Shown in pieces: positions 1 to 10,376 of a stretch of 64,000 nt of DNA. The DNA comes from Cystobacter ferrugineus (GTDB lineage: Bacteria; Myxococcota; Myxococcia; Myxococcales; Myxococcaceae), in contig NZ_MPIN01000001.1 of the NCBI RefSeq assembly GCF_001887355.1, positions 969,932 to 1,033,931 on the forward strand, written 5' to 3'. Below the pieces are notes generated by a model. That model was not told the DNA's origin and did not search any database. It saw only the letters and a list, made by a program, of their open reading frames with translations. The translations under genes were made by a program, and so were the position numbers. Each line of letters starts with the position of its first letter. Within the stretch, counting starts at the first letter, position 1.

Positions 1-1
1 G

Positions 2-577
2 AACTTGTCCAGTGTGGACATACGGCCCAACAACTCGAATGTTTGCATTCACGAGTTTCCTCCCGAGGAACTGAATCGGGTTGGCGTGCAGCAGATGGTG
101 GACTGGGTCGTGAGCATCGCCGAACAACACCCTTTCGAAACGGGACAGTTCGGTTACGCGTTCAACCAACTCCAGCGAACGTGGACGAGCCAGGCGGACG
201 AGTTCGTCGGCGGTGTCGCCATGCGGTTTCTGGGGTTTGATATCCTGGATCCCGCGCTTGCCCGAGAGGCGCGCGGTCTGGTCCCCAATTGTTCCTGGTT
301 GAACCTCCTGGGGGATGGAGTGGTTGAGCGGTTGGGCGGGGAGCAGGCCATTCGCCATGCGCTCTCCTCGGCGGTCCAGGTGCGCCGGATCTCCGGAGGA
401 TTGCTCCTTCGGGCGGGCGAACTGCCGCCCATCGGCGACGTCAACCGCCGGGCCCCCGATCTCGGTCCCGTCCGGGAGGTGGCTCGGCTCACCCGGCCTC
501 TACGCGTGACGAAGCGGGTGCTCTTCTACGGAACAGAGGAGTTTCGGAATGCCTGGGTCCACCGCTTTGATGAATGA
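2..577 (+). CDS. DUF3396-like type VI immunity family protein, 5' truncated by window edge
   Basis: The reading frame is open to the left edge of the window, so the true start lies upstream; a TTG at position 5 is only the first possible start inside the window. The visible 190 residues resemble the C-terminal part of DUF3396 proteins, called type VI immunity family in annotation pipelines. Support comes from a segment with LPPIGDVNR followed by a Leu/Arg-rich helix and a closing AWVHRFDE tail. No signal peptide or membrane segment is visible. It lies in the same orientation about 0.9 kb before vgrG, and its stop overlaps the next gene by 8 bp, so the two are probably co-translated. An immunity role is inferred from family and position, not shown. 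Confidence 0.6.
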   Translation, partial: NLSSVDIRPNNSNVCIHEFPPEELNRVGVQQMVDWVVSIAEQHPFETGQFGYAFNQLQRTWTSQADEFVGGVAMRFLGFDILDPALAREARGLVPNCSWLNLLGDGVVERLGGEQAIRHALSSAVQVRRISGGLLLRAGELPPIGDVNRRAPDLGPVREVARLTRPLRVTKRVLFYGTEEFRNAWVHRFDE

Positions 578-1328
578 CTCGACCGAGCGGCTGTTCGGAG
601 TCCACCTCGGGCCCCATCCCCGCCCTGGGGAGTGGACCCTGCGCGTCCTCCCACTCGAGCCCTGGACGGAGCACGAGCGCGCGAGGTGGGTGGCGTTGAT
701 CCAGGACGGGTTCATCCACCTGGCCGTCGTGGGCGGACTTTGCGGAGAACGAGGCAGCCCCCTCGCCCCTGGCTTTTCCGGTGATGTGGAGTTGTGGGAG
801 GTCGATGACTGGATCGAGTGGCGATTCGGCGTGCTCGATATCGATTCCAGGTCGGCTTCGCTGCTGCTCAACTTGTGCGAATGGGGCGCCTTCAACATTG
901 CTCCCGCGTTGCAGGTGGAAGTGCAGGCAGAGGGCCTGACGCTTGCCGAGGAACCCGCTGGCCGCCCGCTGCCGCAAAGGGCCTCCCAGCTGAGCTTCGA
1001 GGTGGATGAGCGTGACCAGCGGGACGTGTACTCGTCGATCCAGGTCGAGTTCGTCCACAAACTGTCAGGAGCGCAGATCATCCAGATCTCGCACCTTCTA
1101 CAGCCCTGGCACACTGCGCTGTTCCGATGGGGCTTCTCCCTCCCGGCGCTTGCTCCAGGGTCGTCGGTCGTGCGCCCGGAGGATCCGCCGATCGTGATCG
1201 CGGGCGATCTGTGGTGCTGGAACTTCGAAACGTTCACCGCACGTTACGAGGCCTTTGATGTCTTCCTGAACTGCCTGGAGCGAATCCACCACACCCTGTG
1301 CCCTGTCAGGGCCGTGGCGATAGATTAG
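570..1328 (+). CDS. Hypothetical protein, possible second immunity or accessory protein
   Basis: A 252-residue acidic, apparently soluble protein that I cannot assign to a known family. The ATG at 570 is preferred to the one at 549 because it lies in an ATGAATGA overlap with the stop of the preceding DUF3396-like gene, the usual arrangement for translational coupling. There is no signal peptide, lipobox or membrane helix. The sequence is rich in Trp and Leu and shows no recognisable catalytic motif. Its position between an immunity-like gene and vgrG suggests a part in the same type VI secretion locus, perhaps as immunity or adaptor protein; that is inference from context only. Confidence 0.6.
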   Translation: MNDSTERLFGVHLGPHPRPGEWTLRVLPLEPWTEHERARWVALIQDGFIHLAVVGGLCGERGSPLAPGFSGDVELWEVDDWIEWRFGVLDIDSRSASLLLNLCEWGAFNIAPALQVEVQAEGLTLAEEPAGRPLPQRASQLSFEVDERDQRDVYSSIQVEFVHKLSGAQIIQISHLLQPWHTALFRWGFSLPALAPGSSVVRPEDPPIVIAGDLWCWNFETFTARYEAFDVFLNCLERIHHTLCPVRAVAID

Positions 1329-1478
1329 AACGATGTCGCGCGCGGGCGCGCAGCAAGCCCATTTTCGATCCCACGTCGTTCCAGTCCATGCCAGACTTCG
1401 GGTCCCTGGGAACGAGGGGACATACGCGTGCTTTCTCTGGCTCTCTCTTGATGGTCTTGAAGGGTGGTGCAGTCAACC

Positions 1479-3632
1479 ATGGTTGCTCGGGCTCAAATTC
1501 ATGGACAGGGTGATTCACCGCTCTTCGTGTTCGACGTCAAGGGCCTCGCGGATCCCCTGCGGGTAGTGCGTTTCTCGGGCACGGAGGGGATGTCGAGCCT
1601 CTTCGAGTTCCAGGTGGAACTGGCCAGCGAGAACCCCTATATCGACTTCGCGGAGGTGGTGGGCAAGTCGGCGCTCTTGACGATCCGGGGGGCGGAGGCG
1701 CTCAGGTGCCTGCACGGCATGGTCAGCTGCTTCGAGCAACTCCACGAGCTGCCCCGCTACACCCTCTATCGAGCCACCGTGTCGCCGCTGGTGTGGCGGC
1801 TCGAGCATCGCCACGACTGCCGCATCTTCCAGAAGCTGGACACGCCGACCATTCTGAAGAAGGTCTTCGAGGCAGGGTCCATCCCCTCCGACCGCGTGCG
1901 CTTCGTGCTGACGGGCAACTACGAGCCGCGTGACTACTGCGTGCAGTACCGGGAGTCGGACTGGGCCTTCGCCAGCCGGCTGATGGAAGAGGACGGCATC
2001 TTCTATTTCTTCGAGCACGACACGGACAAGCATGTGCTGGTGATCGGAGATGGGCGGCCGGCCCTCAAACCCATCCATGCGACGGAAGCACTCCCCTTTC
2101 GGCGGGAGACGGGCATGGCGGTCCTGGAGGACCACGTGCGCCGCTTCCACTTCCGCGAAGAGGTGCGCTCGGGCAGGACGACCCTGCGCGACTTCAGGTT
2201 CAAGCAGCCCGAGCTGAGGATGGAGGTCGAGCAGCGGGCTGAGGTGGATGCGGATCTGGAGGTCTATGACTATCCAGGGGAGTACCAGGATCCCTCCCTG
2301 GGAACGCCGGCCAAGGGCAGGACGATCGCCAAGGTGCGGCTGGAGGAGTTCCAGGCGACGAAGCGTGTCGGCCAGGGCGAGAGCGATTGTGAGCGGTTGT
2401 GCCCGGGACGGCTATTCAAGCTGGAAGAGCACTCGCGCGGTGACTACAACGGGCGCTATCTGCTCACCCGGGTACGGCACGAGGGCGCTCAGCCCCAAGT
2501 CCTGGACGAGGAGTCCCAAGGGGGGGAGTTCAACTACTCCAACGACTTCCTGTGCATTCCAGAGAACGTGCCCTTCCGGCCGGCACGGGTGACTCCCCGG
2601 AGTCACGTGAAGGGCGTCCAGACGGCGGTGGTCGTGGGCCCATCGGGGGAGGAGATCCATGTGGACGAGTGGGGCCGGGTGAAGGTCCAGTTCCACTGGG
2701 ATCGGCAGGGCAAGCGAGATGAGCACAGCTCGTGCTGGGTGCGCGTGAGCCAGTTGTGGGCGGGAGAGGCCTGGGGGGCCATGTTCATCCCCCGCATCGG
2801 CCAGGAGGTCATCGTCGACTTCATCGAAGGTGACCCGGACCGGCCCATCATCATTGGCAGAGTGTATAACGGCAACAATTTCGTGCCCTATGAACTGCCA
2901 GCGCAGAAAACGAAGAGCACCATCAAGTCCAGCTCAAGCTTGGGTGGGGAGGGCTACAACGAACTGCGCTACGAGGACAGGAAGGGGAACGAACAGATCT
3001 TCATGCACGCCCAGAGAAACATGGACGTGCACGTGAAGAACGACTCATTCGAGAACATTCTCCACGACCGGCACCAGACGATTGGTTCTCAGGGAAGTGG
3101 GGGAAAAGTGGGCGACCAGAATGAGCTCGTGTACCGCGACAAGAGCCTGACGGTGCACCGGCACCGTCAAGAGCAGGTCGGCGGGGACCTGAAACTGCTG
3201 GTGGGTGGGATCGATGGCGAAGGGGATGTGGATATCGTCATCCGCTCCAACCGGTTGGAGTTGGTGCACAAGGACAGCCACCTACATGTGAAGCAGAGCT
3301 TGAACGAGAAGGTGGACGTCGACCACTCGAAGACAGTGGGCAAGGATCTGCACCTGAAGGTAGGGCAGCTCACTGCGCTGGATTCGGGAAAGGAGATCCA
3401 CCTGAAGTCGACGAAGATCGTGATCGAGGCGTCGAGCGGGATCACGCTCAAGGGGCCGGGAGGCTTCATCACGATCGACTCGCGCGGAGTCGCCATCAAG
3501 GGCAAACTCATTCAGAATAACTCGGGCGGCTCGGCGTTGACGGGGAGCGGATCAAGCCCGACGCATCCTGCGGACGCGGTGGAGGCGCAGCCCACCGTTC
3601 CGACGGAAGCGGATGACGGAAGCCTCCCGTGA
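1479..3632 (+). CDS. vgrG: Type VI secretion tip protein VgrG
   Basis: VgrG trimers form the puncturing spike of the type VI secretion system and carry effectors to target cells. The 717-residue protein has the gp27-like N-terminal region, a central gp5/OB segment around residues 370-470 (RVKVQFHWD, then SCWVRVSQ and IPRIGQEVIVDF) and a C-terminal beta-helix region with repeated short blocks such as VHVKNDS. It ends in a Pro/Thr-rich tail that may hold cargo. The ATG at 1479 is chosen; an in-frame GTG at 1464 is possible, and a GAAGGG at about 1459 could serve either. No other type VI structural gene is in the window, so this is an orphan vgrG. The expected downstream effector is absent and IS debris lies there instead. 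Confidence 0.93.
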   Translation: MVARAQIHGQGDSPLFVFDVKGLADPLRVVRFSGTEGMSSLFEFQVELASENPYIDFAEVVGKSALLTIRGAEALRCLHGMVSCFEQLHELPRYTLYRATVSPLVWRLEHRHDCRIFQKLDTPTILKKVFEAGSIPSDRVRFVLTGNYEPRDYCVQYRESDWAFASRLMEEDGIFYFFEHDTDKHVLVIGDGRPALKPIHATEALPFRRETGMAVLEDHVRRFHFREEVRSGRTTLRDFRFKQPELRMEVEQRAEVDADLEVYDYPGEYQDPSLGTPAKGRTIAKVRLEEFQATKRVGQGESDCERLCPGRLFKLEEHSRGDYNGRYLLTRVRHEGAQPQVLDEESQGGEFNYSNDFLCIPENVPFRPARVTPRSHVKGVQTAVVVGPSGEEIHVDEWGRVKVQFHWDRQGKRDEHSSCWVRVSQLWAGEAWGAMFIPRIGQEVIVDFIEGDPDRPIIIGRVYNGNNFVPYELPAQKTKSTIKSSSSLGGEGYNELRYEDRKGNEQIFMHAQRNMDVHVKNDSFENILHDRHQTIGSQGSGGKVGDQNELVYRDKSLTVHRHRQEQVGGDLKLLVGGIDGEGDVDIVIRSNRLELVHKDSHLHVKQSLNEKVDVDHSKTVGKDLHLKVGQLTALDSGKEIHLKSTKIVIEASSGITLKGPGGFITIDSRGVAIKGKLIQNNSGGSALTGSGSSPTHPADAVEAQPTVPTEADDGSLP

Positions 3633-3641
3633 TGCCAACGC

Positions 3642-3857
3642 GTGAGCCGTTTCTCGTGTCCACTGACGACGTGCCCACGCTCACTGAGCCAGCGGGCGAG
3701 AAAGAAGATGGAGGAGATATTCGGGTGGATGAAGACGGTGGGCGGAATGCGCAAGACGCGCTACCGAGGCCAGCGACGCGTCGGGCTGCATTTGCACTGG
3801 GTGGCCGTGGCCTACAACCTGGTGCGCATGGCAAAACTCATGCCCGCGGTGGCATGA
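3642..3857 (+). pseudogene. C-terminal fragment of an IS5-type DDE transposase
   Basis: About 70 codons encode only the end of a transposase. The segment MEEIFGWMKTVGG carries the Glu expected as the third catalytic residue of the DDE triad in IS5-group enzymes, and WVAVAYNLVRM is the usual C-terminal helix. The first two Asp residues and the DNA-binding part are missing. A sequence typical of an IS terminus, GGTTTTTCAGCAGCCTG, follows at 3991-4007 and probably marks the right end of the dead element. The fragment starts 10 bp after vgrG, so insertion and later deletion may have removed the gene that once followed vgrG. Confidence 0.75.
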
Positions 3858-4008
3858 GCCGCACCAACATAGGGTGAAGGGGCGACCCCAATGCCCCGAC
3901 CCCAGCTCCGGATGAATCATTGCGGAGCGCTTCTTCTCGCGGAGGGGTCCCAAAAGACCATGCGGCCCCTCCTGGAGACGGCTCGGGCCTGGTTTTTCAG
4001 CAGCCTGT

Positions 4009-4172
4009 TAGTCCTACTGTGTCATAAACGTTAGGCTTTGATGGACACGGCCCCGCTCACGAGCGGACGTACGCTTCCGGTCCTCTCGTCTGGCGTGCCT
4101 TCTCGTACCGACACGGCCGGAACCTCCTCTGGAACCGGCCAATCCCTTAACTTTATGACACAGTAGGATTAG
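4009..4172. mobile_element. MITE-like element with about 21-bp terminal inverted repeats
   Basis: The left end reads TAGTCCTACTGTGTCATAAA (4010-4028) and the right end, read on the other strand from 4171, is TAATCCTACTGTGTCATAAA, so the arms match at all but one base. The arms continue with weaker similarity (CGTTAGG against GTTAAGG). The interior of roughly 115 bp has no convincing gene. A short element with long inverted ends and no transposase is the form of a miniature inverted-repeat element. It abuts the presumed right end of the neighbouring IS remnant. TA/TTA at both borders would fit a TA target, but the mobilising family is not identified. Confidence 0.6.
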
Positions 4173-4185
4173 GGCAGTGTGCGCC

Positions 4186-5664
4186 TCACGCGGCCATGCG
4201 GCTGCGTCCCTGGATGCTGGCACCCGCCTCGGGGGACATGCGCCGGAAGAGCGGCCCGGCGAGCATCGTCACCACGCCCACGGCGACGAAGGGGAGGATG
4301 AACTGGTTCGGGGTGATGACGCCCTCGGCGTCTCCGCGCGCCAGGTGCAGCATCAACCCGCCGAAGCTGATGCCCAGGCTGAGCCCCATCTGCTGCGTCA
4401 CCACCGACAGCGTGGAGGCGTTGCTCACCGTGCCCTGGGGGATGTCCGCGTAGGCCACGGTGTTGAGGGCGGTGAACTGCATGGAGCGCATGAAGCCGCC
4501 CACCGTCAGCACCACGACCATGAGCGCCACCGGCGTCCACCCCCGGAAGAAGGCGGGCAGGGCCGTGAGCACGGCGGTGACGAAGTTGGCGTAGATCAGG
4601 GTGGAGCGGAAGCCGAACCGGCGGATGATGCCGGGAGCCACGGGCTTGCACGCCATGGCGCCCACGGCCGTGCCCACCGTCACCAGTCCCGTCTCCAGCG
4701 GCCCCCACCCGAGCCCCACCTGGAACAGCAGCGGCAGCAGGAAGGGCGTGGCACCCAGGCCCACCCGCACCACGGTGCCGCCGACGAGGCTCGCCCGGAA
4801 GGTGTCGTAGCGCACCAGCCGCACGTTGAGCACCGGCCGCTCCACCCGCAGGGCATGGCGGATGTAGGCCGCGATCGATCCGAGCGCGAGCCCCCACATG
4901 CCGAGCTGCACGGCCACCGGCACCAGCCCCATGCCCACCACCTCGGACGCGCCCACCAGCGAGGTGATGGCGGTGGCCGCGATGACGAAGCCCTTCATGT
5001 CGAACCGGCCCGGATAGGGCTGGTGCAGGGGCGGCACGAAGCGCAGCACCGCGAGCATGCCGAGGATTCCCACCGGCACGTTGATGAAGAAGATCCACGG
5101 CCAGTCCGCGATCTTCAGGATGAAGCCGGCCAGCGGAGGCCCCACGAGCGGACCGACCAGCGCGGGCATGGTGAACCAGCTCATCGCCGACACGAGCCGC
5201 TCGCGTGGGGCCGAGCTCACGACGATCAACCGCCCCACCGGCACCATCAGCGCACCCCCGACCCCCTGGAGCGTGCGGAAGACGACGAGCTCGGCCAGCG
5301 AGCGCGAGAAGCCACAGAGCACCGAGCCCGCGAGGAACACCCCCATGGCCGTCATGAACACGCGCCGGGGCCCGTGGCGATCGGCGATCCACCCGCTCGC
5401 CGGTGCCACCACCGCCAGCGCGAGGATGTAGGACGTCAGGGCCAGCTTCAGGTGCACCGGGTCACTGCCGAACGCCGTGGACAGCGCGGGCAGCGCGGTG
5501 GACAGCGCCGTGGAGTCGATGAACTCCATGAACAGCGCGCTGGCCACCGCGATGGAGGCGAGCCGGGAGCCCGTCTTGGATGGGGCGTGCTGGGCCTCGG
5601 TGGATGGAGGGGACGGAGTCACGACTGCTCTTATGCTCCCTGACCCCGGACCTGTCACGCCCAC
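4186..5664 (-). CDS. MFS multidrug exporter, DHA2 (EmrB/QacA) type
   Basis: This 492-residue integral membrane protein should export small toxic molecules by proton antiport. The first helix carries SALFMEFIDSTALSTALP, a form of the DHA2 motif, and loop 2-3 carries GWIADRHGPRR (motif A). Motif C-like glycines (GPLVGPPLAGFIL) follow. About 14 hydrophobic segments fit the DHA2 subgroup. The start is uncertain: about 30 polar residues precede the first helix, so an internal start is possible. The gene points away from the glutathione-transferase-like gene that begins 62 bp beyond its start, so the two share a divergent promoter region. The substrate cannot be deduced. Confidence 0.88.
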   Translation of the reverse strand: MGVTGPGSGSIRAVVTPSPPSTEAQHAPSKTGSRLASIAVASALFMEFIDSTALSTALPALSTAFGSDPVHLKLALTSYILALAVVAPASGWIADRHGPRRVFMTAMGVFLAGSVLCGFSRSLAELVVFRTLQGVGGALMVPVGRLIVVSSAPRERLVSAMSWFTMPALVGPLVGPPLAGFILKIADWPWIFFINVPVGILGMLAVLRFVPPLHQPYPGRFDMKGFVIAATAITSLVGASEVVGMGLVPVAVQLGMWGLALGSIAAYIRHALRVERPVLNVRLVRYDTFRASLVGGTVVRVGLGATPFLLPLLFQVGLGWGPLETGLVTVGTAVGAMACKPVAPGIIRRFGFRSTLIYANFVTAVLTALPAFFRGWTPVALMVVVLTVGGFMRSMQFTALNTVAYADIPQGTVSNASTLSVVTQQMGLSLGISFGGLMLHLARGDAEGVITPNQFILPFVAVGVVTMLAGPLFRRMSPEAGASIQGRSRMAA

Positions 5665-5725
5665 CGTGTTGACGGGCTCGCAGGCGCTCGCTCAGATGGC
5701 CGCTCCCTCGTCCATAGGAGTCCAC

Positions 5726-6667
5726 GTGCCCCAGCTCATCCTCCACCACTACCCGAGCTCGCCTTTCTCCGAGAAGATCCGCGCCATCCTCGGCTTCAAG
5801 GGGCTGCGCTGGAGCTCGGTGGTCATCCCCGTCATCATGCCCAAGCCCGACGTGGTGGCGCTGACGGGCGGCTACCGCAAGACGCCCTTCCTGCAGATCG
5901 GCTCGGACATCTACTGCGACTCGGCGCTCATCGCGGACGTGCTGGAGCGGCTCGCGCCCACGCCCACGCTCCACCCGCCCGAGTCGGCGGGGCTGACGCG
6001 CATCGTGGCGCAGTGGGCGGACTCCTCGCTGTTCGGGGCCGCCGTGGGCCACATCTTCCAGCCCGCGGGCGTGCAGAGCCTCTTCGGCCACCTGCCTCCG
6101 GCGCACATCAAGGCCTTCCTGGCCGATCGCGCGGCCCTGAGCGCTGGCGCCAGCTCGCCGGGCATGAATCCCCAGGAGGCCACGGGGGCGCTGCGCCTGT
6201 ACCTCCAGCAGCTCGACGCGCGGCTGGCGGATGGCCGGCCGTGGTTGTTCGGCCAGGCCCCGAGCCTCGCCGACTTCTCCGTCTACCACTGCCTCTGGTT
6301 CGTCCAGCAGGTGAAGGCGGTCTCGGGCATCCTCGACGAGTTCCCGCGCGTGAAGCCCTTCATCGACCGCTTCCAGACGTTCGGCCAGGCCGCGCCCGAG
6401 CAACTGTCGAGCACGGAGGCCATCGAGATCGCCGCGCGTGGCCGGCCCGAGGCCCTCGCCGACGAGCCCTTCCAGGACGCGCGGCAGGGGCTGGCGAAAG
6501 GTGCGCGCGTGAAGGTGTCGGCCACGGACTACGGCAAGGATCCGGTGGAAGGTGAGTTCGTGCTGTCCCGTCCAAATGAGCTCGCCATCCGGCGCACCGA
6601 CCCGCGCGCCGGAGAGCTGGTCGTCCACTTCCCGCGCCTCGGCTTCCAGGTGCGCGCGGCGGAGTGA
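5726..6667 (+). CDS. Glutathione S-transferase family protein
   Basis: A 313-residue cytosolic protein with an N-terminal thioredoxin-like GST domain (LILHHYPSSPFSEKIR, residues 4-19, with the Ser-containing SPFS in place of CPFC). An all-helical C-terminal half contains RPWLFGQAPSLADFSVYH, the typical GST-C N-capping region. About 90 additional C-terminal residues follow the GST fold and are unassigned. A GTG at 5726 is chosen because AGGAG at 5716-5720 lies 5 bases before it; an in-frame ATG at 5696 would add 10 residues. Such enzymes conjugate or reduce electrophiles, and the divergent MFS exporter would fit a shared detoxification role, but this is inference. Confidence 0.82.
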   Translation: MPQLILHHYPSSPFSEKIRAILGFKGLRWSSVVIPVIMPKPDVVALTGGYRKTPFLQIGSDIYCDSALIADVLERLAPTPTLHPPESAGLTRIVAQWADSSLFGAAVGHIFQPAGVQSLFGHLPPAHIKAFLADRAALSAGASSPGMNPQEATGALRLYLQQLDARLADGRPWLFGQAPSLADFSVYHCLWFVQQVKAVSGILDEFPRVKPFIDRFQTFGQAAPEQLSSTEAIEIAARGRPEALADEPFQDARQGLAKGARVKVSATDYGKDPVEGEFVLSRPNELAIRRTDPRAGELVVHFPRLGFQVRAAE

Positions 6668-6923
6668 GCCATCCTCCGCGGGGGGAGGTGTCCGTCCGTC
6701 CTCTTCCCGACAGCGCCGGGCCCTCCTGGCCCCAGGGACCATGGCACTGACACCCGTCGCCAGACGCTCCTCGGAATGAGCGAGAGACGCTGATTCCGGG
6801 TCGCGCCGGGAATCGATGTGGTTACTGTTTTTTCAATGTCTGGAGCCCGCACCCCGTGATCGGCTCCTGACCTTGAACCCGGACGGCGCGGGGGGTGGGG
6901 GCGCGCGTCCGATGGGAGGCACC

Positions 6924-8060
6924 ATGCTGCGTCGGATCCTGGAACCAGGCGGGCCCTCGAGTCCCATGAGGGAGCAGTCGCGAGGCTTCAAGACATCGCC
7001 GGTCCAGCGGGTGTTGATGACCACGGACGCGGTGAGTGGTGTGTGGACGGACTCGCTGGAGCTGTGCCGGGCGCTGGCGGCTCGGGGCGTGCGGGTGGAC
7101 CTGGCGCTGCTGGGAGGTCCCCTGTCCGCCGACCGGGGAATGGAGGCGCGGGACGTGCCCGGCCTCGTCCTCCACGAGAGCCCATGCCGGGCGGAGGCGT
7201 GGGAGACGTGGCTGCTGGAACTGGAGGAGCAACTGGCCCCCGACATCGTCCACCTCCATGTCGCCAGCCATGGGGAGCTCGCCTGGAAGGCACCGACATT
7301 GGTGGTGGCGCACGCATGTCCCCTGTCGTGTTGCGAGGCCCTCCCGGGAGAGCACGCGCCGGAGCGCTACGCACACCACTGGCGGGAGACGACGCGGGGC
7401 CTGCGCGCGGCGGGGTGCGTGGTGGCGCCCACTTCGGCCATGCTCGCCTCCGTCGAGCGGCACCATGGCCCCTTCCGCTCCACGCGCGTCATTCCCCCCG
7501 CGCGGCGCGCGGAGGCCTTCCTCCCGGATGCGAAGGAGTCCTTCGTGTTCTCGTCGTGCCGGGTGTGGGACGAGACCAAGAACCTGGCGGCGCTGGAGGC
7601 CATCGCTCCGAGGCTCTCCGTGCCGGTGTGCATCGCGGGGCAGGCACCTCGCACCGTGCAGGCGGAGTCGCTGGGGCTCCTGTCGCCGTGGGAGCTCGCC
7701 GGGTGGATGTCCCGGGCGGCCGTGTTCGCGCTGCCCGCGCGCTACGAGCCCTTCGGACTGTCCGTGCTGGAGGCCGCGCTCGCCGGGTGCGCGCTGGTGC
7801 TCGGAGACCTTCCCAGCCTGCGCGAGGTGTGGGGAGACGCCGCGCTCTTCGTCCACCCGGATGACGTGGAGGGGCTCGCGCAGGCCCTACGCTGGTTGAT
7901 GACGCACCCCACCGAGCGCGAGGGCCGGGCCAACCGGGCCCGCAACCGCGCGCTCACCTTCACGCCCCGCCGCATGGCGGAGGCGTACCTCGAACTCTAC
8001 GCCGCGCTGCGCGTGCGGCCCCTCGACTCGTGGGGGCACCCGCTCCTGCACGCGGGCTGA
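6924..8060 (+). CDS. GT4-type glycosyltransferase (copy 1)
   Basis: A 378-residue GT-B fold glycosyltransferase that should move a sugar from a nucleotide donor. The C-terminal half has the GT4 donor site ARYEPFGLSVLEAALAG (E-x7-E pattern) followed by GDLPSLREVW and VHPDD. The ATG at 6924 is preferred because GGGAGG lies at 6914-6919, 4 bases upstream; 6966 is an alternative that matches the length of the second copy at 19528-20649. The two proteins are close paralogues over their whole length. The gene is convergent with the inositol-phosphate synthase gene, with only 14 bp between stops, and marks the left border of the glycoside cluster. Acceptor and sugar are unknown. Confidence 0.88.
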   Translation: MLRRILEPGGPSSPMREQSRGFKTSPVQRVLMTTDAVSGVWTDSLELCRALAARGVRVDLALLGGPLSADRGMEARDVPGLVLHESPCRAEAWETWLLELEEQLAPDIVHLHVASHGELAWKAPTLVVAHACPLSCCEALPGEHAPERYAHHWRETTRGLRAAGCVVAPTSAMLASVERHHGPFRSTRVIPPARRAEAFLPDAKESFVFSSCRVWDETKNLAALEAIAPRLSVPVCIAGQAPRTVQAESLGLLSPWELAGWMSRAAVFALPARYEPFGLSVLEAALAGCALVLGDLPSLREVWGDAALFVHPDDVEGLAQALRWLMTHPTEREGRANRARNRALTFTPRRMAEAYLELYAALRVRPLDSWGHPLLHAG

Positions 8061-8074
8061 CCCGGGACTCCGGC

Positions 8075-9376
<1,302 letters not shown>

Positions 9377-9599
9377 CTGTTCCTCATGGTGTTGTCCTCG
9401 GAGGCTGGAGGACCAATGTACACATGAGAATCGCATCGGCTCTTGGCCCCGGGGACAATTTACTTGTGATGAGAGAGGTTTCCTCCGGAGTCATGTCGGC
9501 CGGGTGACGTGCGAGGTGTCCTGTAGTGGTCTGTTCGTGGAATGTCTCGCGTCACATCTCGTGCTTCGTGCGAATCCTGGGTTCGGGTTGGAAATTGGG

Positions 9600-10376
9600 A
9601 TGGTGATGACACCAGACGAGATGACAACAGAGCAACTGGAGCAGCGGGTGCGCTCGTTGGGGGAGTGGTTCCACAACCTGGACCTGAAGGGCGTGCGCAC
9701 CGCGCCCCATCACTTCCTCGGGGACTTCCCGACGGTGTTCTGGAATCGTTTCCAGCACGCCTTCCCCACGGACCTGAAGGGCAAGTCCGTGTTGGATATT
9801 GGCTGCAACGGCGGGTTCTACAGCATCGAGATGAAGCGGCGCGGGGCGGCGCGCGTGGTGGGCATCGACTCCGATGAGCGCTATCTGGCGCAGGCCCGCT
9901 TCGCCACCCAGGTGCTGGGCGTGGACGTGGAACTGCTCCAGATGAACGTCTACGACGTGGGCGCGCTGGGCGAGAAGTTCGACATCGTGCTGTTCATGGG
10001 CGTGTTCTACCACCTGCGCCATCCGCTGCTGGCGCTGGACCTGCTCTACGAGCACGTCGTCAAGGAGTTGCTCATCTTCCAGACCCTGGAGCGGGGCAGC
10101 GATGAGGTGGGCGAGCTCGCCCGGGACTACCCCATCTCCGAGCGGGCCATCTTCGATCGGCCGGAGTATCCGAAGATGCACTTCATCGAATACCGCTACG
10201 CGGGGGACTGGACGAACTGGTGGGCTCCCAACCGCGCATGCACCGAGGCGATGCTGCGCGCGGCGGGGTTCGACCTGCTCGAGCACCCTTCACGTGAGGT
10301 CTACATCTGCCGGCGTGGCCAACGCCCGACCGCCTGGGGCGCGGTCTATCCCCGACACCCGGAGTCCGTCCAATGA
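9600..10376 (+). CDS. CmoB-like SAM-dependent methyltransferase (TIGR04290-like)
   Basis: A 258-residue class I methyltransferase. The region EWFHNLDLKGVRTAP followed by the SAM site VLDIGCNGGFYSIEM resembles CmoB/DUF1698 proteins, which act on wobble uridine of tRNA, but this shorter type sits in glycosyl clusters and probably modifies a sugar or lipid. Other blocks are VGIDSDERYL (acidic residue for the SAM ribose) and LFMGVFYHLRHPL. The start is uncertain: ATG codons at 9600, 9606 and 9621 are all in frame and none has a strong ribosome site. The stop overlaps the start of the next gene (ATGA), so the two are coupled. I recall the TIGR04290 name from family knowledge; it was not checked. 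Confidence 0.8.
   Translation: MVMTPDEMTTEQLEQRVRSLGEWFHNLDLKGVRTAPHHFLGDFPTVFWNRFQHAFPTDLKGKSVLDIGCNGGFYSIEMKRRGAARVVGIDSDERYLAQARFATQVLGVDVELLQMNVYDVGALGEKFDIVLFMGVFYHLRHPLLALDLLYEHVVKELLIFQTLERGSDEVGELARDYPISERAIFDRPEYPKMHFIEYRYAGDWTNWWAPNRACTEAMLRAAGFDLLEHPSREVYICRRGQRPTAWGAVYPRHPESVQ

Noticed and set aside
4177-5643. 488-codon open frame antisense to the MFS exporter
   Set aside because: It has a composition of His, Gln, Arg and Glu repeats typical of antisense to membrane-protein codons.
6672-6687. CCTCC/GGAGG hairpin after the GST-like gene as a terminator
   Set aside because: The stem is only 5 bp and there is no T run after it.
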